Shown here: in pieces, positions 17,017 through 26,202 of the stretch
Layout: the number at the start of each line of letters is the position of its first letter
How positions within the stretch are numbered: the stretch's first letter is position 1
Assembly (NCBI RefSeq): GCF_001514495.1
Contig: NZ_BCNM01000005.1
Location: forward strand, 62,001 to 126,000
Reading direction: 5' to 3'
Source: Paenibacillus pabuli NBRC 13638
GTDB lineage: Bacteria; Bacillota; Bacilli; Paenibacillales; Paenibacillaceae
DNA: 64,000 nt
Translations under genes and position numbers: made by a program
The notes under the pieces: model-generated
What the model was told of the DNA's origin: nothing
The model's input: the letters and a program-made list of their open reading frames with translations, nothing else
Databases searched by the model: none

Positions 17017-20000
17017 GTGGTCAATAATCAATCATCATCTCCCCAAATAGTGGAATCTGGCCTGCCGGTTCTTCAGATTCCACTGGATTATGGGCGTCGT
17101 CAACAAAGCTTCTCTTATGAGTCCGCTCATATTCCACTAGAATCATCACTGAGTCGGGAACTTAAAGAGAAGCACGGCTCAGAAGGCATGTATCCAGCTT
17201 TACTGTCTGCGTATGCAGCATTATTGTTCCGTTTGTCAGGTGAACAGGAAATCGCCATCGGAACACTGGCTCCAGATCAGGCTGCTTCCCATGTGTTGGT
17301 GCAGATTCTGGGCAAGTTAACCTTCCGTGAGCTGATGCGTCAGATTTCTGAGCACCTCCAGCTCCATAATTCGCTTCAGCCCAAAGAAAATCCTGAGACC
17401 CTGTTCATGTATAACCGTGTACAGCTGCCTCAAGCTCCGCAAGTGTTAACCTGGAATATTCGTGATGATCAGGATATGCTCACTCTGGATCTGTTCTACG
17501 ACAGCTCACTTCTGAATGAATCCACGGTCACCCGATATACAGAGTATTATCGTACTCTTCTTCTCGCCATGCTGCGAGATCAAAATAAAGCCATCGGTAC
17601 AGTGGACATTTTATCTGCTTCAGACCGGTTGTTATATAGAGAGATGAATGATACCACCGTTCTCGAACCTGAGCATCAGACGATTCATGGCTGGTTTGAA
17701 GCTACAGCAGCCGAATATCCTGAATCACCGGCAATAACTTCCCCAACCGGTCGTTACACGTATAGAGAACTGAACGAACGTGCCAATCAGGTTGCCCGTG
17801 TGCTGTTATCCAACGGATTGCAAAAAGGTGAATTTGTCAGCATCTTTATGGAACGGAGTTTGGAAACTATTATTTCTTTGCTCGGTATCCTTAAGGCTGG
17901 CGGAGTCTATGTTCCTGTCGATCCCGAGCATCCACAAGAACGCAACAGCTATATTGTCGAAGATACAGCTTCATCATTTGTTTTGACCAAAGAGTCTTCT
18001 TTACCAGAAGCTTCACGGTTATTTTCAGGGATCACTACTGTTCGCCAAATCCTGGCCGTGGACGGAAAACTTGCCGGCTTTGCAGCAAGTAACCCCAATC
18101 TGGATATTCAACCAGATGACCTGGCGTATATCATCTATACCTCGGGCTCTACCGGCAAGCCCAAAGGTGCACTTATTGCCCATCGGGGTGTTGCCAATCT
18201 TGGCAGTGTCGTACAGCGAGATTGCGATATTAAACCAGGTGACGTATTAACCCAGTTTGCTACATACAGCTTCGATGCATCAGTTTGGGATACGATTGGC
18301 GCCTTGTTCTACGGAGCAGAGCTGTACCTGCTGTCTGCGGAAGAACGTGTATCCGTTGAAGAATTTGCGAGTGCAATTGAACGAACAGGCACAACGATTA
18401 TTACGATACTGCCTACCATCTTTTTCAACCAGCTTGCTTCCTTCCTGTCGGACGAAGGTTTCCACAAGCTGGCCAAAGTCAAAATCATTACCGTGGCTGG
18501 AGAAGCTCTGTATGGAGAGCAGGTTCGTGCCTTCCAGCGCAAATTCGGCAACCAGATTGATATCGTCAATGTATATGGACCTACGGAATGTACGGTAGCA
18601 ACAACGACTCACCGAATTAGCGAGCAAGTTCCGGATAGTGTCGTTAACATTCCAATTGGCAGACCGATTCATAACTATAAAGTGTATATCGTCAATGAAG
18701 AACAGCAGCTCTGCCCGGTAGGTGTGCCGGGAGAGGTATATATCGCAACACCAGCACTGGCCAAAGGTTATCTGAACCAGCCGGAGCGCACAGCACAGGC
18801 GTTCATCGATAATCCGTTTGCCATCAATGAGAAAATCTATAAGTCTGGCGATATAGCCAAAATGCTGGATAACGGATTGCTGGAATACGTCGGGCGCAGC
18901 GACTCACAGTTAAAGATTCGCGGTCATCGGATTGAGATCGGGGAGATCGAAGATCATTTTGCCCGTCTGGATCAGGTTCAGGATGTCGCCGTAATTCCCA
19001 AGAAGGAATCGGATGGTCAAAACATGCTTGTAGGGTACTTTACATCGAAAGATGGCAGTACACTTTCCGTCGCGGATATCAAAGCCGAGCTTACCGTCAA
19101 GCTCCCATCCTATTTTGTACCCAAATGGATATGTCAGCTTGATGAAATGCCGATTGCACCGACAGGAAAAATCAATCGCAAAGCGATGGTGTCTCTCCCT
19201 CATGTAGAGCGTCATGAAGATCGTCCTGACCGGGTAATGCCGGAGACAGAAACCGAAGCGATTATCCTGGAAGCCTGGAAAGAGATTCTTCAGCATGATG
19301 ACTTTGGTGTAGAAGACAGTTTCTTCGCGATTGGCGGCGATTCTCTTCGGGTCATCCATGTACTGGTCATTCTGAAGCCGCATTATCCGCAGCTGAAAAT
19401 TGCCGACTTTTTTGCCGAGAAAACAATTCGTGCCCTGGCACAACGGGTCGAGAAGCTGGCTCACGCTACAGAGGAAACGAGTCACTCATCAGTAAATGAC
19501 GGCGTGATCACTCAATTGTCAGAACATCCTGTAGAGCTTTCATCACAGATTGGATATCCGGATATTCTGAATCCCGAGCATGTGCTCCTGACCGGGGCTA
19601 CCGGATATCTTGGCTCCCATGTGCTGCAACAGCTGATTCTAACCTCGAATACACGCATCTACACTCTTGTTCGCCGCCCTGCAGATGGAAGCTCTGCGAT
19701 GGAACGACTGAGCAGCGTAATGGAAGGTTACTTTGGAGCGGAACTGCTGCCTCTTCTCGCATCCCGCGTCGAGATTGTCGAAGGCGATCTGGAGCAGCCA
19801 AATCTTGGTCTTTCAGCGGAGCAGACGACTTACGTACAAGAACGAATTGACCGTGTGATTCACTGTGCCGCAGATGTACGACATTTCGGGGATGCAGCAC
19901 AATTCGCCAAAACCAATGTAGATGGAACTATTGCATTACTTAAACTCGTTCGCAGCAAACCGGGTGCCTCTTTCCACCATGTATCCACGATGGGGATACC

Positions 20001-20724
20001 GGAAGATCTTGCCCTCAGTGGACAATGGGAGTCCTCATTGCAGTATGAACGCTTCCCAGCGGATCTGCACGTGGACAACCTGTACTCGGACAGCAAACTA
20101 GAAGCTGAGAAAGTGCTCATGATTGCTGCCGAAGAGGGTGTGCCAGTGAGCATCTATCGTGCAGGTAATCTGACCTGTCATTCCGAAACGGGGCGCTTCC
20201 AGTCCAATATCGACAGCAACGCCTTCTATCGTATGATTAAAGCCATGTTATTGCTGGGCAAAGCTCCGGCAGCCGACTGGATGGTTGATTTTACTCCTAT
20301 TGATTATGCGAGTGAGGCCATTGTTCATTTGGCATTACGTCAGGACACAGCAGGACGTGTATTCCATATCTGTAATCCTGAGCCTATAAGCTATGACGAC
20401 CTGATCCACTCTGTGAACCGGGCCGGTTATGAAGTAGAGACCATGCCTTTTGCGGAGTACACCAACTGGCTGTTCGATAGCAGCGTCAGTAAGGACCCGG
20501 AGGCGCTTCAACTGGCGATCGCCCAGCTTGAAGGAGACGGTGCCAAGGATTCTGCATACGTCTATGCCTCTCCTGTAACAACTGCCTATGTGGAACCAGC
20601 CGGCATCTTTTGCGCCAAAACGGATGATCGGTTCATCTCAAAAATGCTGGAGCATGCCACCGAGATTGGTTATTTTCCCAAAGCCGTCCGAACGCATTCC
20701 GGCAATCCTCCAGCGATAGAGTAA
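17017..20724 (+). CDS. Single-module NRPS-like enzyme: condensation remnant, adenylation, carrier, thioester reductase
   Basis: A 1235-residue cytoplasmic enzyme. Residues 20-205 resemble the C-terminal lobe of a condensation domain but lack the HHxxxDG active site. Adenylation follows (about 215-735): A3 IIYTSGSTGKPKG, A5 NVYGPTE, A7 KSGDIA, A8 LKIRGHRIEIGEIE, A10 APTGKINRK. The carrier has the phosphopantetheine Ser in FFAIGGDSL (about residue 776). The reductase has the nucleotide loop LTGATGYLGSHVL (about 859) and the SDR Tyr-Lys pair in YSDSKLEAEK (about 1023/1027). Such A-T-R enzymes release an aldehyde or alcohol with NAD(P)H. Aligning by eye to GrsA gives a pocket code near DAWTTAVVAK, whose first four residues fit aromatic (Phe-like) codes. 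GTG at 17017 is chosen because AAGGAGG lies ten bases upstream. No MbtH or PPTase gene is adjacent. Confidence 0.85.
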   Translation: MVNNQSSSPQIVESGLPVLQIPLDYGRRQQSFSYESAHIPLESSLSRELKEKHGSEGMYPALLSAYAALLFRLSGEQEIAIGTLAPDQAASHVLVQILGKLTFRELMRQISEHLQLHNSLQPKENPETLFMYNRVQLPQAPQVLTWNIRDDQDMLTLDLFYDSSLLNESTVTRYTEYYRTLLLAMLRDQNKAIGTVDILSASDRLLYREMNDTTVLEPEHQTIHGWFEATAAEYPESPAITSPTGRYTYRELNERANQVARVLLSNGLQKGEFVSIFMERSLETIISLLGILKAGGVYVPVDPEHPQERNSYIVEDTASSFVLTKESSLPEASRLFSGITTVRQILAVDGKLAGFAASNPNLDIQPDDLAYIIYTSGSTGKPKGALIAHRGVANLGSVVQRDCDIKPGDVLTQFATYSFDASVWDTIGALFYGAELYLLSAEERVSVEEFASAIERTGTTIITILPTIFFNQLASFLSDEGFHKLAKVKIITVAGEALYGEQVRAFQRKFGNQIDIVNVYGPTECTVATTTHRISEQVPDSVVNIPIGRPIHNYKVYIVNEEQQLCPVGVPGEVYIATPALAKGYLNQPERTAQAFIDNPFAINEKIYKSGDIAKMLDNGLLEYVGRSDSQLKIRGHRIEIGEIEDHFARLDQVQDVAVIPKKESDGQNMLVGYFTSKDGSTLSVADIKAELTVKLPSYFVPKWICQLDEMPIAPTGKINRKAMVSLPHVERHEDRPDRVMPETETEAIILEAWKEILQHDDFGVEDSFFAIGGDSLRVIHVLVILKPHYPQLKIADFFAEKTIRALAQRVEKLAHATEETSHSSVNDGVITQLSEHPVELSSQIGYPDILNPEHVLLTGATGYLGSHVLQQLILTSNTRIYTLVRRPADGSSAMERLSSVMEGYFGAELLPLLASRVEIVEGDLEQPNLGLSAEQTTYVQERIDRVIHCAADVRHFGDAAQFAKTNVDGTIALLKLVRSKPGASFHHVSTMGIPEDLALSGQWESSLQYERFPADLHVDNLYSDSKLEAEKVLMIAAEEGVPVSIYRAGNLTCHSETGRFQSNIDSNAFYRMIKAMLLLGKAPAADWMVDFTPIDYASEAIVHLALRQDTAGRVFHICNPEPISYDDLIHSVNRAGYEVETMPFAEYTNWLFDSSVSKDPEALQLAIAQLEGDGAKDSAYVYASPVTTAYVEPAGIFCAKTDDRFISKMLEHATEIGYFPKAVRTHSGNPPAIE

Positions 20725-20765
20725 CACCAATAAAGTGAATGCATATTGCATCTATTGATGAATAC

Positions 20766-20812
20766 AAAGAAGCCACCTCAACGTCATTGATGACGGATAA
20801 GGTGGCTTCTTT
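20766..20812. terminator. Intrinsic terminator after the NRPS-like gene
   Basis: A perfect 13-bp inverted repeat (AAAGAAGCCACCT/AGGTGGCTTCTTT) lies 42 nt after the NRPS stop and 16 nt from the convergent TraX-like gene. It can serve both strands. Confidence 0.85.
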
Positions 20813-20827
20813 CTTCATGATGACTTC

Positions 20828-21448
20828 TTAAATCCAGCGGATCAACGCAATGACAGCCAGATGAGCAGGATAAAAATATCGCCAAATCCAGCGTGGTCCT
20901 TTCAGACGAAACCCTGCGTTATAATAATGTGCAATTGCGATTCCTGCAGTAGCAATCACGCTGTACATCTGTATAGAGCTGCTGTGCAGAAAAATATACA
21001 ACACATTTAGGAGCAGATGAGCCATTACCAGAACTGGACCCTGGAAGTAACGGAATAGCAATACAAGCACTAAGCCATACATACCGTAATCCATATGGAT
21101 CATTTCCATGATCAAGCCCGCACCGACGACAATCGGGATACTGAGGATACGGACCGAAAGTTTATCGAGCACAATCAATACAAGAAGGGCAGACCACAAT
21201 GTCCAGACCACATTCAGCGAATAATGATTAAAAGCCGCCATAAACGGCACTTGAGAAATTACTGCAATCCAGAACAGCCGCCATATGTACTTTTGTACGT
21301 TGCGAGTATGTTTATAACCGATATAGACGGCAAAAGAATATATGGGGAAAGCAATCCGACCAATGATTCGCAGCTCCCCCACCTGTGGATAAAAGACGGC
21401 CCCTATATGATCGATCAACATCGTGATCATGGCGATCCATTGCATCAT
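20828..21448 (-). CDS. TraX-family membrane protein
   Basis: A 206-residue polytopic membrane protein with about seven hydrophobic segments. The N-terminal MQWIAMITMLIDHIGAVFYP block and GRIAFPIYSFAVYIGYKHTRN are characteristic of TraX, the family first known from F-pilin acetylation and common as chromosomal copies in Firmicutes, where the role is probably membrane-bound acyl transfer. No conjugation genes are nearby, so a conjugative role is unlikely. It is preceded by GGAGGG and stands alone. Confidence 0.85.
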   Translation of the reverse strand: MMQWIAMITMLIDHIGAVFYPQVGELRIIGRIAFPIYSFAVYIGYKHTRNVQKYIWRLFWIAVISQVPFMAAFNHYSLNVVWTLWSALLVLIVLDKLSVRILSIPIVVGAGLIMEMIHMDYGMYGLVLVLLFRYFQGPVLVMAHLLLNVLYIFLHSSSIQMYSVIATAGIAIAHYYNAGFRLKGPRWIWRYFYPAHLAVIALIRWI

Positions 21449-21502
21449 TTTGTGCTAATCCCTCCTGCTTATCCTGAACTCTTGGGGTTCTGCAAGTCTT
21501 TC

Positions 21503-22000
21503 TTATATATGAAGTTCATAATACATGAACCCGGTGTCCAGCGTATAGCCCTCCGACTCATAAAGTGCCTGAGCCCTCTTGTTGCTTATCGCAGTAGAGA
21601 GCGCAATTCGAACAGCCCCACTCTCTTCCCCGTATTGCCTCGCAGCTTGCAGCAGTTTTCGCGCAATTCCACGCTGGCGATGATCCGAATGTACATACAG
21701 ATCATTCAGCACCCAAATTGGCCTCATCGACACCGAGCTAAAGCTGGGATACAACTGCACAAATCCGGCTAATCCATTGGACAACCGCTTGTCCTTGAAG
21801 CTGCTCTTCTCTCCACCATTTGTATCCACTTCGGATTCTGCAATCCAAATAACGGATTCCTTTTGCTGCATTCGCGCTCTAATAAATTCACAAGCCCCGT
21901 TCCGATCTGGAGATTGATCGTAAAACATTCTGTACTCATTGAACAGCTGCGCCACTTCATTAATATCGCCAAGCTCAGCCCGTCTGATCCGATAAGCCAT
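21503..22000 (-). CDS. GNAT-family N-acetyltransferase
   Basis: A 165-residue acetyltransferase with a textbook motif A: VLNDLYVHSDHRQRGIARKLLQAARQ, with the RQRGIA pyrophosphate loop, then motif B NKRAQALYESEGYTLDTGF. The N-terminus IRRAELGDINEVAQLFNEYRMFY is typical of small aminoglycoside/polyamine-like GNATs. The acceptor is unknown. The ATG follows GGAGC, and the gene is monocistronic. Confidence 0.85.
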   Translation of the reverse strand: MAYRIRRAELGDINEVAQLFNEYRMFYDQSPDRNGACEFIRARMQQKESVIWIAESEVDTNGGEKSSFKDKRLSNGLAGFVQLYPSFSSVSMRPIWVLNDLYVHSDHRQRGIARKLLQAARQYGEESGAVRIALSTAISNKRAQALYESEGYTLDTGFMYYELHI

Positions 22001-22134
22001 CTTTTCAGCTCCTTTGATATATAAAATCTTTCATGATTTCATCCCTCCCTTTTATTTTAAAGCACATCTAATCCTCTCCCCATTCATGATCTGCATCAAA
22101 GTTTGTAATATATTTCGATAATCCAAACTTAAAA

Positions 22135-22164
22135 AGTATATTTCATTGGAAGCGTCGCACACTA
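22135..22164 (+). promoter_or_regulatory. Probable sigma-G (forespore) promoter of the ger operon
   Basis: AGTATA and CACACTA are separated by 17 nt, 48 nt before the first ger start codon. They match the forespore sigma-G consensus (TGHATR / CATWMTA) with one mismatch in each box. Germinant receptor operons are known to be sigma-G controlled, which supports the reading. Confidence 0.55.
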
Positions 22165-22212
22165 TAGTCAGGTCATCGGCTTAGCTATATAGCGTAGGGA
22201 GGAGGAACTGAA

Positions 22213-23658
22213 ATGGAGAAAGACAATATCTATGAACAGGTTAAAGCTCGTCTATTGGGTGTTGCCGACATGATCTATCAACCTTTTCAAGTTGGACCCT
22301 TTCACTGTGAACTCATCTATATTCAGTCTATTGTGGACACTCCAACAATGCGGGAAGCCATCATCAAACCACTGCTTGAGGAGGCCTCCCGAAATGAAAT
22401 GGATCCCCTCTTCATCACTCGTGTCATGACCGGATCATTTTTCACGCTCAACAGCCATCATTCGGAATCAGCAGAAGCTATAGTGGATGATATTGTGTCA
22501 GGTAATGCTGCCTTATACATCGAAGGTATTTCGGGCATGATTCATTTTGCGCTTCAAAATTATCAAAGACGTTCCGTGCCCGAATCAACCAATGAAGTCG
22601 TGATCGTCGGCCCTCAGGAAGCCTTCATTGAAGATGTTCATGTGAATATGTCACTGCTCCGGCACAAAATCAAACATCCCGATCTGAAGATGATCAAATT
22701 CACCATCGGAAAATATACGAAGACTGAGGTATTCGTTGTATATATTCAAGGGTTATGCACAGCGGACATTCTGGAAAACGTATTGGAAAGTCTCGGTAAT
22801 ATTGATATGGATAGCAGTTTGGGTGTGAGTTATTTGTCCGAATTTCTTGAGGACCATCCGCTCTCTCCATTTCCACAATATCAATATACGGAAAGGCCCG
22901 ATACAGTTGCGGCAGCACTCGTTGAAGGGCGGATTGGGGTCATGCAGGACGGAACCCCTTTCTCCCTGCTCCTTCCGGTTACTTTTTTCTCGTTGATGCA
23001 GTCATCGGAAGATTACTATCAACGATTTCATTCGGCGTCCTTTATCCGAATTATCCGTTTGCTGTTTGCTTTTATAGCCTTTCTGCTACCTTCCTTCTAT
23101 GTCGCCGTCACTACATTTCACCCGGAGATCATTCCGACCAACCTGCTGATTACCATCGCATCTGCAAGAGAAAATATTCCTTTTCCCGCTCTGATTGAAG
23201 CGCTCATTATGGAAGTGACCTTTGAAGGTCTGCGCGAAGCAGGAATACGTATTCCGAAGCCGCTGGGTCAGACGGTATCCATTATTGGCGGGATTGTTAT
23301 TGGACAAGCAGCCGTTCAGGCTGGAATCGTGTCAGCACCACTGGTTATCGTCGTTTCCATCACAGGCGTCGCCGCTTTCATCATCCCGCACTTCGAACTG
23401 GGACTGGCCTTCAGGCTGCTTCGTTTTCCGGTGCTCTTTATGGGTGGCACTCTGGGCCTGTTTGGCATAGTAATTTCGATCTATCTGATCTATTGGTATA
23501 TGGTCAGTCTTCGCTCCTTTGGCGTTCCATACATGCAGCCCTTCGCCCCCCTCGTACTGCGTGATATCAAGGATACCATCGTTCGAGTGCCCTGGTTTCT
23601 GATGAAGAAGCGACCCGCAGCCTACGTAGATACGGATGAAGAGAGGCAAAAAACCTGA
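22213..23658 (+). CDS. GerA-family spore germination protein, A subunit
   Basis: A 481-residue A subunit of a Ger-type germinant receptor in the spore inner membrane. The cytoplasmic N-terminal part (about 1-245) contains the conserved VIVGPQEAFIEDVHVNMSLLRHKI block, and the C-terminal part has about five membrane helices, with the loop FEGLREAGIRIPKPLGQTV typical of all GerA proteins. The receptor opens as a ligand-gated ion channel when a nutrient germinant binds. It starts after GGGAGGAGG and overlaps the next gene by 1 nt (TGATG). Confidence 0.95.
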   Translation: MEKDNIYEQVKARLLGVADMIYQPFQVGPFHCELIYIQSIVDTPTMREAIIKPLLEEASRNEMDPLFITRVMTGSFFTLNSHHSESAEAIVDDIVSGNAALYIEGISGMIHFALQNYQRRSVPESTNEVVIVGPQEAFIEDVHVNMSLLRHKIKHPDLKMIKFTIGKYTKTEVFVVYIQGLCTADILENVLESLGNIDMDSSLGVSYLSEFLEDHPLSPFPQYQYTERPDTVAAALVEGRIGVMQDGTPFSLLLPVTFFSLMQSSEDYYQRFHSASFIRIIRLLFAFIAFLLPSFYVAVTTFHPEIIPTNLLITIASARENIPFPALIEALIMEVTFEGLREAGIRIPKPLGQTVSIIGGIVIGQAAVQAGIVSAPLVIVVSITGVAAFIIPHFELGLAFRLLRFPVLFMGGTLGLFGIVISIYLIYWYMVSLRSFGVPYMQPFAPLVLRDIKDTIVRVPWFLMKKRPAAYVDTDEERQKT

Positions 23659-24809
23659 TGAAACATGGGATCGTTCCCCTCAAATGGATTGTCGTTTTGA
23701 TGTGCGTTTTAATGTGCAGTGGTTGCTGGTCCAAAGTCGAAATTAATGAACGATCTTTTATAACCGCCATGTATGTGGATAAAGGGGGGAAGCCGGGTGA
23801 AATCGAGCTTTCTCTAAGCATGCCACTGCCCAACCGAATTTCTCCGGAAGGTACGGGTGGACCCGGAAAAAATCCATATGCGCTCGTTTCGGCAACAGCA
23901 TACACTATAGCTGATGCCTTGGAGAAAATTCAAACCGATCTCACACGAAAGCTTTCCTGGGGACACACACGGGTCGTGGTATTTGGCGAAGCATACGCCA
24001 GAGAGGGAATTCAAGATACGATGGAATGGATCTCACGTGAGCCTTTATTCCATCTGAGCAGTTACGTTATGGTTGCCAAGGGCAGAGCCAAAGATATAGC
24101 TGATCTAACTCCCGTTTTTGAGGAAACACCAAGTGATGTGCTAAGAGAATTTGCAACCGAGGAAAATATGCTGAAAACGCAAGTAATCAGTATACTTACC
24201 GCTGATAAAATGAACCAGGGCTTTGCGGCCCCCTTGCTGCAAAGCAGAGAAACTGTGATGCAAAGTGAGAATAATGCTCGCAAAAAATGGACGAGTCAGG
24301 TAGGGGCTGCTCTTTTTAAACAGATGAAAATGGTCGATACTATTCCGGCCGAGGAAACAAGGAGCGTAGCCTGGGCCAATCGCAAATTGGATACCTTAGC
24401 CATTTCCTTGGAAACCAACAAAGAAAAGGCGAGCATGACGGTTTACAATATGAATTCCAAGATCAAGGTCAGACTTGTAAACGGACGGCCTTTTTTTGAC
24501 ATTACTTTACTGGGAAAGGCAGAGCTGAATTCCGTGATTCCCGTTCTCAAGGTCAAGGATATTGTGGGTGTTCGAACGATTGAGCAGAAGGCTAATGAAA
24601 AAGTGAGTGCCTATCTGACACAGGCAATAAGAACGGGCCAACGCAAAGAAGCCGATATTCTGATGCTCGGTTATCGACTGGAATGGGCATATCCACGAAT
24701 CTGGAAACAGCTGCGGCCCGTTTGGAATGAGTATGTCAAAAATGAATTGCAGTTTCATGTTAATGCCAAAATCAACATTCAGTTTGTAGGTTCGGAGTCC
24801 AGCTTCTGA
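23658..24809 (+). CDS. Ger(x)C-family germination lipoprotein, C subunit
   Basis: A 383-residue lipoprotein. The signal peptide ends in the lipobox LMCSGC, so the mature protein begins at Cys23 and carries a diacylglycerol anchor. Three compact domains typical of GerAC/GerBC follow, with the conserved early block CWSKVEINERSFITAMYVD. It forms the outer part of the germinant receptor in the spore inner membrane and needs the lipid anchor for function in most species. Its ATG overlaps the A-subunit stop. Confidence 0.92.
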   Translation: MKHGIVPLKWIVVLMCVLMCSGCWSKVEINERSFITAMYVDKGGKPGEIELSLSMPLPNRISPEGTGGPGKNPYALVSATAYTIADALEKIQTDLTRKLSWGHTRVVVFGEAYAREGIQDTMEWISREPLFHLSSYVMVAKGRAKDIADLTPVFEETPSDVLREFATEENMLKTQVISILTADKMNQGFAAPLLQSRETVMQSENNARKKWTSQVGAALFKQMKMVDTIPAEETRSVAWANRKLDTLAISLETNKEKASMTVYNMNSKIKVRLVNGRPFFDITLLGKAELNSVIPVLKVKDIVGVRTIEQKANEKVSAYLTQAIRTGQRKEADILMLGYRLEWAYPRIWKQLRPVWNEYVKNELQFHVNAKINIQFVGSESSF

Positions 24810-24855
24810 TCAGAACAGATGAGGATAAGCATGAGGCCACTTAGGAGGAAAATGA

Positions 24856-25062
24856 ATGGTAGCTGTTGTTTTGTTTGCCGTGCTTTACATACTGGAGTGG
24901 CCCATGATCAAGTCCAGCAAAAAGGGGATGAAACGGGCCTATTTCATTCTGCTGGGGATATTTCTGGTATGGAATACCCCCGCAGTCTCAGTACCGGGAT
25001 GGCCTAATCCCAATGATATCATCAGATTGCTCTTCGGCTGGGCAGACCGCCTCTCTGGCTAA
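24856..25062 (+). CDS. Small two-helix membrane protein, germinant receptor D subunit
   Basis: A 68-residue protein with two membrane helices (about 2-18 and 28-45) joined by a basic loop (IKSSKKGMKRAY) and a Pro-rich tail. It has an excellent ribosome site (AGGAGG, seven bases upstream) and sits between the C and B genes of the ger operon, 46 nt after C and 15 nt before B. Small two-helix D genes are known to accompany some Bacillales germinant receptors and to modulate germinant response. The assignment rests on position, size and topology rather than a sequence signature. Confidence 0.75.
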   Translation: MVAVVLFAVLYILEWPMIKSSKKGMKRAYFILLGIFLVWNTPAVSVPGWPNPNDIIRLLFGWADRLSG

Positions 25063-25077
25063 GGAAAGGAGTACGCC

Positions 25078-26196
25078 ATGATCAAACTATCTGCCGGACA
25101 AGCCTACCGCTTTATGTTTGTCTATCTATATTCCGAACCCATTGCGTTTTTGCTGCAGCGATTGTTCAAAATGAGCGGATATCAGGGATGGTTATCCACG
25201 CTTGGTGGCTTCGCCATCAGTCTGATTCTTCTGTTTTTCACTTACAGACTAGGGGCTGTGCACCCGGATCGACCATGGATTGATTTTGGGGAAGAAATTG
25301 TAGGCAAGGTCATTCACAAGTTGTTCCTCGGTCTCATTTTGTTGCTGTGCCTGTATCTGATATCCATTGATGTGGAGAATTTCATCGTTTTTCTGCAATC
25401 CATGTACTTGCCCGAGACACCCATCTGGGTAACAGCAACCATAACTCTCTTTTGTATTAGTCTATCGGCACGCTCAGGTTTGATTACGATCGTCTATTTG
25501 TCAGAGGGTATATTTCTGGTCCAAATCTTCACATCTATCTTTATCATGCCTGCGGTAACGGGTGGGGGAAATCCGGATATCTTGCTTGCCATGTTAACTC
25601 ATCATGATTTGAGAGAAATCATCAAAGGCTCGTTTTCAACGATGCCCTGGTTTTCCGAATGGATGATGTTTCTGTTTCTCGCCCCTGCTGTTGCTTTCAG
25701 ACGCCCGCTTCTGAGAAGCATGGTATTCGTAGGTTCAACGCTTGCGTTATTTATTATCGTGTTCTGGATGTTTACCTTGATGAGTTTTGGACCCTATGAG
25801 GCCAGTAGTCTTCGTTATCCGCTGCTCGAGATGATCCGTTTTGCCCGCTATGGGGATTTTCTGGATAATTTTGATCCTTTTCTGATTGCCATCTGGTCTA
25901 CAACCATGTTTACCCGCAGTTCATTTCTGCTGTACGTAGCTTCGATTTGCCTGGCTAAACTAACGGGGGTCCGGCAGGATAAAACAGTCATCTATTTGCT
26001 TGCGGGAACTGCCGCTTCTTTTGTACTTCAATATGCCAAAGATGCCGCTGCCTATGAATTGGCTATCCGCTCCCATGCCATTGATGTATATACCGTGCTG
26101 ATCGAATGCATGCCTATTTTCTATGTTGTTATATACTGGATGCGATTTGGAAAACGCAAAAAGGCGAGCAAAGCATCTGCCGCTCCCTCGCCGTGA
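25078..26196 (+). CDS. GerB-family germinant receptor permease, B subunit
   Basis: A 372-residue integral membrane protein with about ten helices, of the amino acid/polyamine/organocation-type fold used by GerAB and GerBB to bind the nutrient germinant. Its opening IKLSAGQAYRFMFVYLYSEPIAFLL is typical. The lysine-rich C-terminal tail (FGKRKKASKAS) lies in the cytoplasm. It is the last gene of the A-C-D-B operon. The specificity cannot be predicted. Its stop is only 6 nt from the end of the convergent RbsD/FucU gene, and that gene's terminator hairpin lies inside its own last codons. Confidence 0.92.
   Translation: MIKLSAGQAYRFMFVYLYSEPIAFLLQRLFKMSGYQGWLSTLGGFAISLILLFFTYRLGAVHPDRPWIDFGEEIVGKVIHKLFLGLILLLCLYLISIDVENFIVFLQSMYLPETPIWVTATITLFCISLSARSGLITIVYLSEGIFLVQIFTSIFIMPAVTGGGNPDILLAMLTHHDLREIIKGSFSTMPWFSEWMMFLFLAPAVAFRRPLLRSMVFVGSTLALFIIVFWMFTLMSFGPYEASSLRYPLLEMIRFARYGDFLDNFDPFLIAIWSTTMFTRSSFLLYVASICLAKLTGVRQDKTVIYLLAGTAASFVLQYAKDAAAYELAIRSHAIDVYTVLIECMPIFYVVIYWMRFGKRKKASKASAAPSP
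26158..26192 (-). terminator. Terminator of the RbsD/FucU gene, inside the gerB 3' end
   Basis: On the minus strand GGCGAG (26187-26192) and CTCGCC (26163-26168) pair and are followed by T5. The whole element is coding sequence for the last residues of the convergent germination permease. Confidence 0.6.
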
Positions 26197-26202
26197 CTTG
26201 CA

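Noticed and set aside
20828..21448. Conjugative element marked by TraX
   Set aside because: No other transfer, integrase or replication genes are present; chromosomal TraX-like genes are common in Firmicutes.
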